Source of the DNA: Moniliella sp. 'wahieum'
Taxonomy: Eukaryota > Basidiomycota > Moniliellomycetes > Moniliellales > Moniliellaceae
Assembly (NCBI GenBank): GCA_003971905.1
Contig: RSEE01000013.1
Span: 1-64,000 of the forward strand
Direction: 5' to 3'
Length of the DNA stretch: 64,000 nucleotides
The position numbers were made by a program, and so were the translations under genes. A model generated the notes under the pieces. It searched no databases. It was not told the DNA's origin and saw only the letters and a list, made by a program, of their open reading frames with translations. Below are positions 47,101 to 59,092 of this stretch, one piece after another; positions within the stretch are counted from its first letter, which is position 1; every line of letters begins with the position of its first letter.

Positions 47101-49024
47101 CTCCTCACGTCCCTCCTCATGCTCATGCTCCTGCTCCTCCTCCTGCTCAGGCTCAAGCGCAGACTCATGGCCACGTTGCTCCTCCTCGCCCGCGCCCGGG
47201 CCAGGCAAAACAGCCACTGTCCTTCGGGTTTTTCGGCGTTTCTTGCCGCCGGACCAGCCTACCCGGCGACGTGGCCGTTTTCGTGGCCGTTCCCCTGGGC
47301 TGGGGGGGACCGCAGCAGCTGGGGCCGGGGCCGGGGCCGAGGCCGAGCAGGAACAGGAGCAGAAGTAGAAGTAGAAGTAGAAGCAGAAGCAGAAGTAAGC
47401 GCAAGTGCCGCTTGCTTGCCGTTGGCAGGTGGCTGACGAGCCTGGGTGGTATGTGTGAGGGTGGTGGGGGTAGTGCGGGAGAGGGAGAGGGAGGCAGGCG
47501 ACCCGGAGCCGAAGCAGCATGACGAAGCGCAGCGGGAGGCAGCTGGGCCAAGCGCGTTCGTACTCCCAGTTGGATCAAGAGCAGGACAAGGATACGAGCT
47601 TCGAGATGGGGCAGCAAGGAAACAATTGTTTCCCAAGGCAACAGACCCGGTACCAGCGCCCACACCCCGAGCACACTGTCTTCCAATGCGGTTTCCACGT
47701 CAGTCTCCTTTTCCTGTTCCTGCTGTTTCCTTTCGGTCGCATTCGCGTTCCCCCCCTCTCTCGCGGGCTCAGCAGCATCGTCAACGCCCAAGACGGGGGA
47801 GGGAGCAAGCGCAACGCCCAACCCAGTTGGTCGGGCGGACGCCCAACCGGTCAAAGAAGGAAGTGGGGGCGGAGGGCAAACCCGAACCCGAACCCGAACC
47901 CGAGCCCGAAGTAGCAGGAGCAATGGCAGACGTAGTAGTGGTAACGGCAGGACTGCGCGTTGCTGCCTGCGCTTTAGCATCCGCATCAGCATCCGCATCA
48001 GCGTCCGCTTGGCGCGCCAGCACCAGACGATTAGCTTCGCCCCAGAGCCAGCCGGGAGGGGCGACCATGGAAGTGGCCATGGCGTCCAGGTCGGACGGGC
48101 GGGCGGGCGGCGCGGGCGGGCAAGCAACGTCCATGTCCAGGGGCACGGCGCGAGATACGTCCGAGACGACAGGCGAGAATCGGGCGCGGGGCGGGGCAAG
48201 GTAACGCCCACGTTTCGGGCCGGTGAGGTCGCGCCAGGGCCCGGGAGCGAGAGCGCGGCCGAGGCTGGGGCAGGGGCGGGGGGGGGAGCAGGGGCGGGAG
48301 CCGAGGTGGGGGCCGCACCGGACGGGTGGATCCAGTGCACGAGGTGCGCAGGGACCGAGACGATGGCGCCTGCCTCGGGCTCGTGGGACAAGACAAAGCC
48401 CGGGGGTGGCGGGGGCGGGGGCGGGTGGGCGGAGAGCCGCCTTGCGGGACAAAGCCTAAGGAGACGGGAGGCGGGTAGGTGGTGGGCGGCGGGAGAAAGT
48501 AGCTGGTATCAAACCTGGGTTCGAGCGCGGCGGGCGTGCTGCTCTGGCCCCAGGCGGGGAGCATCGAGGGGGCGTCGGAGGCGTAAGAAGCGGGCAAGGC
48601 GGCCGGGGCGGGCAGAGCGGGCGGAGCGGGCGGTGCGGGCATGGCAGCGTGGGACCGCATCGCGTCCGTCGATGGCGGGGCGGAAGGCGGGGCGGCGCTG
48701 GGGCGCGACGCCCAGCTGAGCGCCGACCGATCGGGGTGCGGCGAACGCGCGGCCGCGCCAGGGGCCCTGCGCGCCCTGTGCGCCGACGCTTCGTACCGGT
48801 TGGACCAACGACGCACGCGAGGTTCAGGCGTTGGCAGCGCGCACACCGCGCGGCGCCTTCGAGCGGCGTGTGCGACGGCATGGTCCGCGCCGGCAGCTGG
48901 CAGCGCGCCTTCTTTTTGCGACAGGCGCGCAGGAGACGGGGGTGTAGGCCTCCCGCTTCCGTTCGCCCGATTCGGACCAGTCGTCCGCGTCGGCGGCGAG
49001 GGGGTGAGCGGGGCTGGCGGCCAT
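44177..49024 (-). CDS. large Zn(II)2Cys6 transcription factor with AT-hook
   Basis: ATG 49024 opens MAASPAHPLAADADDWSESG. It then leads to a binuclear zinc cluster: ACRKKKARCQ with a first Cys two residues earlier (one base missing near 48935), an 18-residue loop, and CARCQRLNLAC, followed by a basic KRRRTGRA. So the pattern is C-X2-C-X6-C-X18-C-X2-C-X6-C. Beyond it lie proline-rich linkers, LGVWALVPGLLPWETIVSLL, a long Glu/His/Gly-rich acidic stretch (46900-47200), a helical regulatory part (CVTQALYLLYLYAPLAQGSP) and an AT-hook RRRGRPRKNAVYL. A clear intron near 45700-45770 (GTATGT donor) comes next, then MIEWIHTLRSNAAQHIFQAI. The end AALCDDIPDWARALLLSTMP stops at 44177. Many frame changes; internal exons are approximate. 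It could in principle be two genes, split near 47.5 kb. Confidence 0.68.
44401..44472 (+). repeat. 12-bp tandem repeat, six units
   Basis: Six near-perfect copies of GCCTTGCTCTTG. It lies inside the 3' part of the Zn2Cys6 gene, where the minus strand encodes a four-residue repeat (QEQG-, KSKA- or RARP-like depending on frame). Confidence 0.9.
44833..44897 (+). repeat. GGTCAC/GATCAC hexamer repeat
   Basis: Tandem GGTCAC and GATCAC hexamers; the minus strand reads alternating Arg-Asp and His-Asp dipeptides in the same gene. Confidence 0.85.
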
Positions 49025-49094
49025 GGCGCAGAGTAGGGGCAGGCCAAGGGGCCAGAGACGGTGGTGGGGGTGTGCGTGCGGGTGGGTGGGGGCT

Positions 49095-49163
49095 GGCGAT
49101 GGCGATGGCGATGGCGATGGCGATGGCGATGGCGATGGCGATGGCGAAGGCGATGGCGATGGC
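49095..49163 (+). repeat. GGCGAT hexamer microsatellite
   Basis: About eleven copies of GGCGAT with one GGCGAA variant. It lies 70-140 bases upstream of the start of the Zn2Cys6 gene, in its leader or promoter. Confidence 0.9.
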
Positions 49164-50324
49164 GGCGGCGGTGCTGGGACGATGGCGACGCGCAGGCAGC
49201 GCGCTGGGGCGGAGGGAAGGGTTGAGCCCGCCTCGCCCAGGCTGCCCAGCGGCAGGCGTGGGGGCAGTGTGTGCGCCTGGTTGGCACGCGTCGCGGCGCT
49301 TACGTACGCCCGCTTGCTAGCCCGGGGGGGACGGGGGAAGGCAAGTGGGCGGTGGAGGAGGGTTGCTGGTGCTGGTGGTGCTGGTGCTGGTGATGGTGAG
49401 GGCGGGAATGCTGGCCGTGGCGACGGTCGACTGGATCGTCGGCGCGACGCGTCCCGCCCTCCGTATCCCATCCCCTCCTCTCCCGGCGGTCCGCGGCGGC
49501 AATTCCATTCCAACCTCTATTTTCGTGTTTTTGCCTCATCAATTGAATCGGAAGAACCCGCGTTTCCCGACGCTATCAGGCGCCGCGCCTGGGCCCCACA
49601 GCCAACACCAGCATTGTGGCATTGTCCATTTGGTTGGCCCAGTGTAAGAGGCGACGCCAATCGGGAAGGACAGGACACATGAAACGGCAAGCACACGGCG
49701 GATCGGCCCTGGGTGGTTCAGGTGACGCCTGCGGCCAACCTCTGCCTCGACAGCAGGCCAAGGGTGGGCGCCACAACACAGGGAAACAACCATGACAAAG
49801 CCAGAACGACAAAAAGCGGGCTCTGGTGAAGCTGGGGAAGAGAGAGATATATAACGAGCGTCACCCCGAAATGGGAAAGTGCACGGGAAGGAACAGCAAG
49901 GGAAAAGAACAGCAAGGGAGGAACGGGAAAGGGGAAGCAAAGCACGAGATACGACGCACAGCCCGGGGGGGGCCGACCGTTGATCCTCTCGTCCGAGGCC
50001 GAAGCCGAGGCGCACGGACCCCGCCACGCCCGCGCCCTGCACCCCACCGGCCCACCCATCCGCTCGGTAGCCCGCCGCACACACTCGATTCCAAATTCAC
50101 CGCCGCCTTGCGTCCTGCGCACCAAGCACATCATGTATGCCACGCTCACATGTCACACGAGTCCAGCATCCACTTCCCGCTTCCCGCTTCCCACATTCCA
50201 CTTTCCCGTTTCAGCTTTGCACTTTGCACTTTCCACCTGCTGGCTTGGGCGCTGCCGGCGCTCAGCGCTCAGCCGTCGGCCAAGTGCATCCTGGTGCGCG
50301 CGGCGGCGGGCAGGGCAGGCAGGG
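49164..50324. other. intergenic, 5' flank of the Zn2Cys6 gene
   Basis: No recognisable gene on either strand. It includes a CTGGTG/TGCTGG tract at about 49365-49395. Confidence 0.45.
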
Positions 50325-52544
50325 TCAAAGCTCGAAGTAGGCAGCGGAGGGGGTAGCTGTGCAGTGCGGGAGCGGGGCGGGCGCGGGGAGCGTAGGGCGT
50401 GCGGGGGGGTCGGCCCAGGCGGGACTGGCGTGGCGGCGGGAGTTTGGCCGGTCGTGCGGCCTGGCCGCGGGCGGGAGCGGTGGGAGGAGCGGGAAGTGGG
50501 CTGGGTCGGTGCGCGTACGAGGGCCGTGCGAGGTGGAGGTGGAGGTAGAGTAGGAGTGGGAATGCGAGTGGGAGTGGGAGTAGTAGTGCGAGTGGGACGG
50601 GAGTAGGGGTGGGAGAGCGACGGTCCGCGTCGTCGTGCGAGCGAGACGAGGGCGCGTACTCCGAAGCCGAGGTGGACGAGTAGAGTTGCCCGAGCCAGAG
50701 AAGGAGAAGGAGGTGGCGGGCAAACTGGGTCGTGTGCGGCGCCGTTTGGATCCGGCCGTGGCAGCGGATCGGTCGCTCGCTCCGCCCGGACTGAACGCAC
50801 GGAGTCCAGATCCTGCTCCTGGCGCTACGCTAGCAGCCGGCGAACGTACGTCGAACGGTCCTGGGGCGAGGGTGAGGTGCAAGCCGAAGCGGAAGCGGAA
50901 GCCACCGCCAAAGGAGGCGAAGCACGTGTCTGCTCCGCAGAGTAGGCAGGCGCATCAACGAGAAACTCATCGTGGGCCCGTTTGCGCTGCAATCCCAGTG
51001 CGCGTAACCGATCCACCCAAAATCCACCCGATCCAACGACTCGCCAAACACGACCGTCACGTTGCGCAGGATATCCAAGCTTTCGACCGTGAGGGTAAAC
51101 ACCTGTGGCCGCGACGGCGTGCGTTGCGCCTCGCCTTCTGGGCCCGAGCGGCGCCCGTACCTGCACCTGCACCGTTGACCGAGGCCATCGAGCCGGGAGC
51201 GAGAGCAGGAAGCCCTTGACGTGGTGCGCGCGGCCGAGGGGAGTGCGGCGCCGGCGTACTTCGACCGACGTCACCACGCCGCGAATGGTGTGCACCACAT
51301 CGCCCTTGATCTGGACCAGGTTGGCCGCGAGCGGCGCGTGGGCCAGCTCGGACGAATCCAATTCGCCATGGTTGATTTGGACCATCATGTCGCGCAAGGA
51401 AGTGATGTTGTGTTCGAGATGAGCCGTGGCATATTGCAGCCATTGCAGACAGTATTTCAGCGATTTGATCGATCGGGCCGGGCGGCAATCGCGCCGGTCA
51501 GACCGCCTGCCGTCACGCCGCAGCTTCGACCAGCATGCCCGTCAGCCCCGATCGTCCAGGTGGCTCAACGCGGCGGGCGGAAAGGAGAGCGGTGGAGGCA
51601 GCAGGGGGCGCGACAGTGGCAGGCACTGGATCCACGTCGCAAGAAGAAGAAGAAGAAGAAGAAGGCTGCGGAAGGGGTATGGGTAGGTACCACCGGATCC
51701 TGCTGGGTGGGAGGCAGGAGGGGGCGGCGGGGCCTCGGTAGCGCAACCCAGAAGACTCGTGGGGCGCGGGAGAAGGCAGAGAGCTGGAAGAGAGGCTAGG
51801 ACGGATGGGATGCGGCAAGCGACCCATGCTGGCGTCCAGCTCGCGGCCGGGAGGGGGGGAAAGGGAAGGAGGAGCCAAGTCGGGCCGGCGAGCATGCAGG
51901 ACGTAGAGCCAGGCTTGATGCTCCTGCTCGTCTTGGTCGGCAGGAGAGAGGTGGGCCCAGGTCGTGGCACGCTGTTCGGCGACGGTGGCTTGGATCTGCT
52001 TGGCCTCGTGGGGAGTCAGGACGCGGTGCAAGGCGGCCGCGAGCTCGGGGCCGTCGGGGCCGGTAAGAAGGTGGGTGGGTCGTTCGTTGGAGGAGGAAGG
52101 GTAGATCCAATCGAGCTGGCGACGAGCAAAGCCATCGAGCAGCTGCACATTCGACTCGCCCAGCACGCCGCCCACGCGGGAGATGACGGGGCGGCCGAGG
52201 GACTCGACCAGGTCGGCACTGTACTTGACGAGCATGCTGGTTTGCTTGGCGCGGGAATAGGCATCGAGGGTGCCGCGCACGAGGGGATGGCGGCCGAGCA
52301 CGTCGGGGGACGCGTGCGGGTCGGGCGGGGCAAGCGGGGTGGCGGTGCGGTCGGACGGGGGGCGTCGCTGGGGAGGGCGGGGGGCGGGGGTCCGAGTCGA
52401 TGGTGGTGGCCGAGGTGGCAGGCGGGGGGGACGCGGGGCGCCCGTCGAGGCGGAGGGTGGAGAGCTGGCGGGGGAGGTGCTGGGCGTCGGCGGGGTGGAG
52501 CACATGGCGCAGGTGCATGCGCTTGGGGCGGGCGCAGACGCCAT
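50325..52544 (-). CDS. OPI1: Opi1-like transcriptional repressor
   Basis: In yeast, Opi1 represses phospholipid-synthesis genes and is held at the ER by phosphatidic acid; whether this homologue does the same is inferred. The family core is HPLVRGTLDAYSRAKQTSML, YSADLVESLGRPVISRVGG and NVQLLDGFARRQLDWIYP. Downstream come MQYATAHLEHNITSLRDMM-like text, KGDVVHTIRGVVTSVEVV and the C-terminal helix FTLTVESLDILRNVTVVFGE. The start is either ATG 52544 (MASAPAPSACTCAMC) or ATG 52518 (MHLRHVLHPADAQHLPRQL). The C-terminal end is uncertain: frames stop at 50825-50830, but coding-like Ser/Pro-rich text (FSPGGASDRSAATAGSKRRR) continues to a stop at 50325. At least five frame changes. I see no clear FFAT motif. 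Confidence 0.75.
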
Positions 52545-52815
52545 GGCGGCGGTGGGGGGGGGAAGCGGTGGGGACGCAGCGTATAACCGGTGCGCGTGGT
52601 CTGGCGACACGTGACGGGGGGGTGTGATATGTGACGGCGGCAGACACAGCTGACGTAAGGTCGGCAGGCTCCAGCGCGCACGGCGGCAGCCACGTGCTTT
52701 CACATGCCTGCGGTGCCCCAGCGCAGCCAACGCAGCATTCCCGCCCGTCCCAGGGGGTGGCACGCATGCATCCATTCAATATTCAGGTGAGCATTGCAGA
52801 ATCAGTCCAGTGCCT

Positions 52816-55497
52816 TCAGTCTTGCTCTACCCCATCGCATGCCCCCACCCCCATCCCCTCCCACGCAGATAGACCTGTCTCCCTCCGCCTCCTCCCCCCC
52901 CGTGCCCAGCCCCACTCCAATCCCATCCATGGCCAGGTAGCACTCGTTAGTGCGACCACTGCGCATGCAAACGTAGGCTGGATCCGCCGCTTCTTGGGCC
53001 CAGCCGCATTGTTGCCCAGCGCAGCCGGAGGTGGCGGTAGAAGTGCAGCGGCCGGGGCAAGAGCAGAGACGGGACCTGGCACAGCTGGCACGGGAGAAGC
53101 CACGCAGGCCAGAGGCGGGTCCAGCTCCATCGGTTCGTCTCCCCTCGCGGCGCCAGGGGGCAGGCGCATCACCCCCGCCTTCGCCGCCACGGCAGCATCC
53201 AGCGGGGCATGCCGGGGCGACAGGGCCGGGGGCCGCGCGGCATGGGCGGCATGGAGGAGCGGGTCGAAGGATCCAGACCAGGGGGTGCCCAACTCGTGTG
53301 GGGCAAAGCTGATGGCGGAGCAGTATCCGTCGCGGGAGCTCAGGAAGAGGAGCTGGCCATCGGGGCTCCAGCTGAGGTCAGTGAGCGGGGCATAGTGCAG
53401 CTGGCTAACAACGGCGAGCGGGGCGAGCTGTTGCGTGTCGTGCAGCCAGATCGAGTCGGCGGTCCCGATCGCATACACCAGCCGGTAGGGCAGGTCGAAT
53501 GCGCGTGCCGGGCCGGGCACGGGCGCGGCAACACCCACGGGCCACTGTGCCGTGGCGCGCAGCGCATAGCGCACCGGCGAAAATCGAATGATGAACGGTA
53601 CTTGGCGCACCGCGACTTGGCCCACGGGGCTGTGTGCGTGCGTCCAGCTCGCACGCGAAAACACATGCGCAGCCGCCGGCGCCGCACCTGAGCCGGACAC
53701 TGGCGCTGACACTGGGGTGGGCACTGGCCCTGAGGCTGGGACAGCGACCGGGCCCGAAGTCGGCGCACCCGAGCCCGTGTCCGTCGTGTCCTCCGCCTGC
53801 GTCGGTACGACGGCCATGCCGGCGGGCGTGATGAGCAGCGAGCCGTCGGGAGCAAAGGCCAAGCGACGGAAAAGGGAGAGTAGGTTTCGTCGCCATACAG
53901 TTTCGATGCGCGCTTCCCGACGACGCGCCCCTGAGGGGGCATACACCTGACGTGCTTCCAACACTGCTCGCCATGGCGCCGAACTAGGCCGAGGGTGTCG
54001 CCACCACATCCCCAGTGGGAGCCACACGGGGGGGAGGTGAAGCAGGCGCGGGCGCGGAACCCGACCCTGACCCAGAATCAGGCGCAGGCAAAGGTGGTGG
54101 CCGGGGGGAACAGGGAGGGGACGAGAACGAGGAGAGGGGGTGAGGGGAGACGAAGGGGCGGCAGGGATGGGAGTAGGTGAAGGTGCGGGAGGATTTCCGT
54201 TGCCAAAGGTCCGGCTGGGTCGGGGGGGGAAGCAAAACGGTATCCGGGGCGGCGGCACTGACAGCAGTAGCGGCGGTGGCAGCGGCGGCGGTGGCGGCAG
54301 CGGGGGTCGATGGCGAGGCTGCCGCGGGGGTCGCAGTCGCGGTAGGCGCCGAGGTGGGCGCCAAAGTTGACACTGACTTTGGTGCCCGTGCCAACGCAGT
54401 TGGTTTTGCCTTTTTGCGTGCAACCAGCACGTTGACTGGGCAGGAGCCTGTGCAGCAGGAGCAGCAGGTGCGACAGGTGCGGCGCCGCGTTTACGAGCGA
54501 CCAACGTGTTAACGTGGCCGGGAAGTGGGTGGGAGGGTTGTGTGGCGGGGGCGAGGGCGAGGGCGGCCAAGGGGGGTGCTTGGTCGGAGCGCGTGACGGC
54601 AGGCCCGTTGGGCCTGGACAGGCGGTAAATCAGCACGCTCCGATCGGCCGACTGGGACGCGAGGAATTGCCCGAGCGGGTCCCAGGCCAAGCCTTGGACG
54701 CGGTGCGAATGGTCACTGATGTGGTGCAGGACCGAGCCTAAGGGGGATAGGAGGGGGGCGCGAAGAACCCAAGGGTGGCGTTAGCGTTTCGCGTGGCAAG
54801 AGAAAATAGAGGAGAGGGAGAGGGAGGCGAGGGGAGGGAAGAAGGGGAAAACGTACCATCGGCAGCGGACAAGATACGGACCGAGCCGTCAGTTCCGGCC
54901 GCTGCGACGGCGGATCCGTCCGGGGCCCAAGCGAGGGCGTACACTTCGGTCGCTGCGGGTCGAGCGGCGCGTGGTCGCCACACTTCCTTCTCAAACATGG
55001 TGTCCACACCGGACGCGGCGGCGGCAAAGGCCGAGGCCGAAGCCGAAGCCGAGGCCAAGGCAGTGGTCGTTGCAGTGGTCGAGGCCGAGCCCGTGGGTAC
55101 ACCTGGTCCCGCTGCGCCCTTGCCCGGCTGGGTCGGCGCCGGCTCCCAAAACAACACGGCACCATCGTCGCCTGCGCTGGCCAGGCGCGGCACGCCGGTC
55201 GCAGGCGAGAAGGCCACGTCGTTGACGGCGGCCGGTGACGGTCGAGGGTGGCACGGTACTCGATGCGCGGCGGGCGAGTGCTGCCCTGCGGCGAGGGATG
55301 CAGGAGCCAGATGCGCACAAAGTTGTCGCCGCCGGCGGTGGCCACTCTCCAGGCGCGGATGCCAGCGCCGGCGGGGGCGGCGGGCGGGGCGAGGCCGACC
55401 CCTCGGCTGCAGCGTCGGCCGGGGTGTGGTGGATGGAGCAGGCATAGACGGGCTTGGTGTCGTGCCATCGGATCTCGAACGTCTTGGTCTCGACCAT
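52816..55497 (-). CDS. CAC2: chromatin assembly factor 1, p60 subunit (CAC2/CHAF1B)
   Basis: WD40 subunit of CAF-1, which deposits H3-H4 on newly replicated DNA. The start MVETKTFEIRWHDTKPVYAC is family-specific. WD repeats follow: ATAGGDNFVRIW, NDVAFSP with LASAGDDGAVLFW, YALAWAPDGSAVAAAGTDGS, and after an intron (54738-54856) VQGLAWDPLGQFLASQSADR. Later come FRRLAFAPDGSLLITPAG, FDLPYRLVYAIGTADSIWLH and LTDLSWSPDGQLLFLSSRDG. Near the C-terminus, KKRRIQPTF resembles the B-domain that binds Asf1. A low-complexity insert (about 54000-54450, Ala/Thr/Pro-rich) sits between WD repeats. Several frame changes occur. HIR1 is less likely because of the N-terminal text and the length. It shares a 255-bp promoter with GPATCH1. 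The exact stop (52816 versus an earlier one) is uncertain. Confidence 0.9.
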
Positions 55498-55752
55498 GGT
55501 CGCGGAGGGGGCGAGGGAGCGGTCGAGCGCGGGGAGGGGGAGGGCCGAGAGGAAGCAACGCGGGCCAGGACGCTTGAGTGTTGAGGGCGACAGGCGTCCT
55601 TCTCGCTGCTGCGTTGCCTCGCGTCGCGCCGCCGCAGACAGGCGGGGGCGCGTTACCTAAGCACCGCCCCTTGTGCGCCCGCTGCTGCGGTGGGCTACCC
55701 GTGGGTCGAGTTAATTGGCCAGCGGCGAATAAAGCCAAGCGCCGTCCAGCCC
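55498..55752. promoter_or_regulatory. shared CAC2/GPATCH1 promoter
   Basis: 255 bases between two divergent start codons. No TATA box seen. Confidence 0.5.
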
Positions 55753-58568
55753 ATGCGCCCTCGCCGCCCCGACTCGCTCGTGCTCGTCGGCACCCCGCTC
55801 GTCGCCTCCGACAGCGACGGCCGGCCGCGCGAGGGCGTCGGCGCAGCGTCGGCGCCCGTGTGGGAGCAGGTCGCCACCGACGCCCAGGGCCGCCGCCGCT
55901 TCCACGGCGCGTTTACCGGCGGCTTTAGTGCCGGTTACTTCAACACGGTCGGGTCCAAGGAGGGCTGGCAGCCCCAGGCGTTCTTTTCCGCGCAGCCAGA
56001 AACGCGCCGCCCCCGCTCGGCACAGCGAGCAGCAGGACGAGGCGCGGAAGCGCGCACGCGGAATGCGCCCTCGATGAGCTGATGGACGAGGAGGACTTGG
56101 AGCAGATGCGCGATGCCCATTCCTTGGCTGCCAACGAAGCGTATGGCGGGTCAGGTGCGCAGGCGGCTCAGAAAGACGGCCAGCTGTTTCTGTCCTCGCT
56201 AGCTAGCGCATCAGGGCATGGCATTGACGCATTTGCTTCCCGTCGCCGAGACACGAACGTGAGGCGGGAGAGATGGCCGGCGCAGGCAAGGGAATGTGGG
56301 ACCCACTGCTGGGATCGTTTGTCGGCGGCTCTTCCTCTGCAGAGGCAACGGTGGGGGGTGGATCTAAGGCCGCCGCCCTGGATCCATGGCTGCCATATTC
56401 GGGGGCGCAGCACACGAGCCTGGTCGCCCTTCCCGCCTGGCAAGCCGCCGCAAGAGAGCAAAGGCTCCCAGATTCTCGCCCGCATGGGGTGGCGGGTAGG
56501 CACAGGATTGGGACCCAGGGTATCCTACCGAGCCGTACGACGCTTACGCCTGTTGAACGACCGGTTGGAAGCCTGGGCGCTCGGGCGGCCTCTCCCCTTG
56601 CCAGTGAGCAGACATGGACCAAGACGAGGAGGGGCATGCGGCCAAGCATACCTATGCTCCTCCAGATACTCACTTTTCTCCCCCCCCCCTCCCAGCGGGA
56701 TGCCGCGCACCACGGCCTGGGATTCGACTTGGATCTGCGCGCACCTCCGCTCCCTCAGGTCGGGCCACGGGCGCCACCTCTGTCTCATGGGGGATGGACG
56801 TGGGGCGAGCGAGGCGTGACGCGTCCCTCGCCCCCCCCACCGCCCACCTCGTCCAATGTGCCGCCTCCCCCCGGCTGGGGTCCTGATCGGGCGCGTGTAC
56901 TGACGATTCTGATGAGCAACCCTCGTGCGGCCAATGCGGTGCCTGCACCGGCCGCTCCATCCTCCTCGGCAGCCAACCGTGCCAGTCATGCTCGGGGAAC
57001 GGCCAGCGCCCCGGTCCAGCGCCCAAGCTACAGGACTACCTTCTACGCCGGCTCTCTCCTCTACCGGACCTGGTCCTGCACCTACTGCCCCTCCTGCTGG
57101 CTTACCCATAGCGCGCAATCCATTCCCTTGCCCGACCCGGGCGCTGCGCGTCGGCCTTGGCGGGGTTCATCCCATTTGGGGTGGCGGAGGATGAGAAGGA
57201 CAAAGACTCCAAACGATCGCGGTACCTTATCTTTCTCCGGCTGGCTAGTGCGCCCGGCACCCTTCCCCCGGGCGCACTGACGATTGCCTCCTGGGCCGCG
57301 CAGCATGGCCAGCCGATCGCGAGCGCGCAAGCGGAGCTAAAAGAGTTTGGTGCGGCCGCTCGGATTTTCCGGCCGGTTGGGATCGGCGTTGGCGGGACGG
57401 TTTGCTTCTTCCTCTTCTCGGCCGCCGAGCCGAGCAGCAATGACAAGGGAACGAAGCAACCCCCCTCATCGGGGTCGCCCCAGCGCGAAGGAAACCTTCC
57501 TGCCGGCTTGGCCCAGCCTCTCACCCCCCCGACGCACCGGGACACGCAGAACGACCGTTTGGCCCGCAGCACGCGACCCGTACTTGCACACGGTGGCTTC
57601 CGGACCGATTGCTGTCCAAGCGGATGGGGTGCGCTTTCCCTCCTGCCGGACTGGAGGGGGTGACGGTGCCGGGCTTGGTGGCGCACGCGCCCTCAGGAGC
57701 AGAGGCCAGCGTCGAACCCGAGGCGGCGGAACAGGCTCGGTTGGCCGCCTCGGCCCCGGCTTCGGCGCGTACGTGGGTGCGGGCGCAAAAGGGTTGCAGG
57801 ACATGGTGGACCAACGGTCGTGGGAACAACATGGGCCCAGTACGGGGACTGGTGGGCCCCCGCGTGCCGTCGGAGCGGAACAAGGTGCGGACCGGACCGC
57901 GCGCAGCTTGCCCCGTGCGGATCAAGTGGGTTTGGCTGAGGACGAGCGGCAGGTGGGGGGTAAGCTACCCTTGCGCCCGCCCATGGACCTGTTCCGGTCC
58001 GTCTTTGGTGACTCGGACGACGAAGAGGAGCCGAAGGACGCGCTGCCCCGTCCAGGCACCAAGCAAGACGAGGCAACGACGACGCTGTTGCCTCCTGTTG
58101 CCAGTCGAACAACCGCCTCGTCCACCAGTAACATCACCTTTGTTGCCCGTCCTGATCGGCGCACGCCCCTGGGGCGAGGCACGACGGCCTCGTCGCTCGC
58201 GGCGCCCGAGGCTGACGTGGGAGCCAGCGCCGGAACCGAGGCGGACACTGGGCGCGCCGGCGCGGCGAGCCAGCGACAGGAGCGAGCAAGGGCAAGACGA
58301 GCAAAAAGAAGAGCAAGCAGGCGAGGCGACAACGAGGCTTGCTGAGCTTTGGCGAGGAGGGCCAAGACGACGACGAGGGCAGTCGGGTGCCCGTGCGCGC
58401 AGGCAAGACAAGGCCCGCGCCGGGGTCGGGGAGGCCGCCGCGCGGGAAGGCGGGGGCGTCGTCGACGGCTGCGTCGACACGGCGGCCACCACGCCAGACG
58501 CGCCGCCGCCACCCACGTCGGCGGGCGGGCGGAGGGCGCGGCCGCAGGCAGCGGATCTGTTTGATTGA
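55753..58568 (+). CDS. G-patch domain protein, GPATCH1-like (splicing-associated)
   Basis: GPATCH1 homologues associate with the spliceosome, and the G-patch activates a DEAH helicase (family knowledge). The DUF1604 start is clear: [20 protein letters not shown], then [20 protein letters not shown] and [31 protein letters not shown] follows. The G-patch reads [19 protein letters not shown]. Downstream are THGLGFDL-like [10 protein letters not shown], a middle region with [20 protein letters not shown], and near the end [20 protein letters not shown], which is the family's conserved C-terminal motif. A basic and acidic tail ends RPQAADLFD. Eight or more frame changes break it up. ATG 55753 is used because it precedes the conserved start directly. 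Confidence 0.9.
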
Positions 58569-59092
58569 GGGGATTGGATAGGATGGGATGATGGATGATG
58601 GACGATGAATGATCGAAGGCCAAAGGACGGAGGGAATCGGCGGCCGAAATCGGGGATGGAAGCGGCTGATCGCAATCGAAATCGCAATCGCAGAGGCCCA
58701 TCGTAATCGCCCGTCGGAGTTGTTCGCCTGACAATCGTTCTGATAATCGATAATCGATAACCGCGACCAGCCTCATGGCCGCGGGGCGGGCAGGACACTG
58801 ACGCCGTGCGGGCAGCACCTGGTTTTGTGTTTTTTTTTGGGCGTGGCACGTGTCAAGCGAGGGCAGAGGCGGGGTGCGCAGCATGCTCCTCATCCTACTC
58901 TCCTTGCGGTGTTCATTGTTCTGTGAGGGAGTGTTTCTCCTTTTCGCTTTCCTCCTTTGCTTCCTCCTTTTCCTCTCCTCTTTCTCTCCTCTTCCTCCTC
59001 TTCCTCTCCTCTTCCTCTCCTCTTCTTCTCCTCTTCCTCTCCTCTTCCTCTCCTCTTCCTCTCCTCTCCTCTCCTCTTCTCCCCCCCCCGCC
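58569..59092. other. 5' flank and leader of the GATA gene
   Basis: It contains an ATAATCG heptamer array (58741-58760), which also creates GATAATC sites. It also has ACACTGACGCC at 58795-58805 (one mismatch to the cyclin/MCM2 motif) and a 140-base pyrimidine tract of CTCTTCCTC-type units (58952-59090) ending at the ATG. No gene seen. Confidence 0.5.

Noticed and set aside
45889-47520. A 543-codon minus-strand frame as a separate gene
   Set aside because: It starts in low-complexity sequence without a credible start, ends at an intron, and sits between the zinc cluster and a continuing coding region on the same strand. I kept it as part of the Zn2Cys6 gene, with the two-gene option noted.
52816-54690. 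A 624-codon open minus-strand frame as one complete gene by itself
   Set aside because: It is only the C-terminal part of CAC2. The conserved start and first WD repeats lie further upstream (to 55497) across an intron and frame changes.
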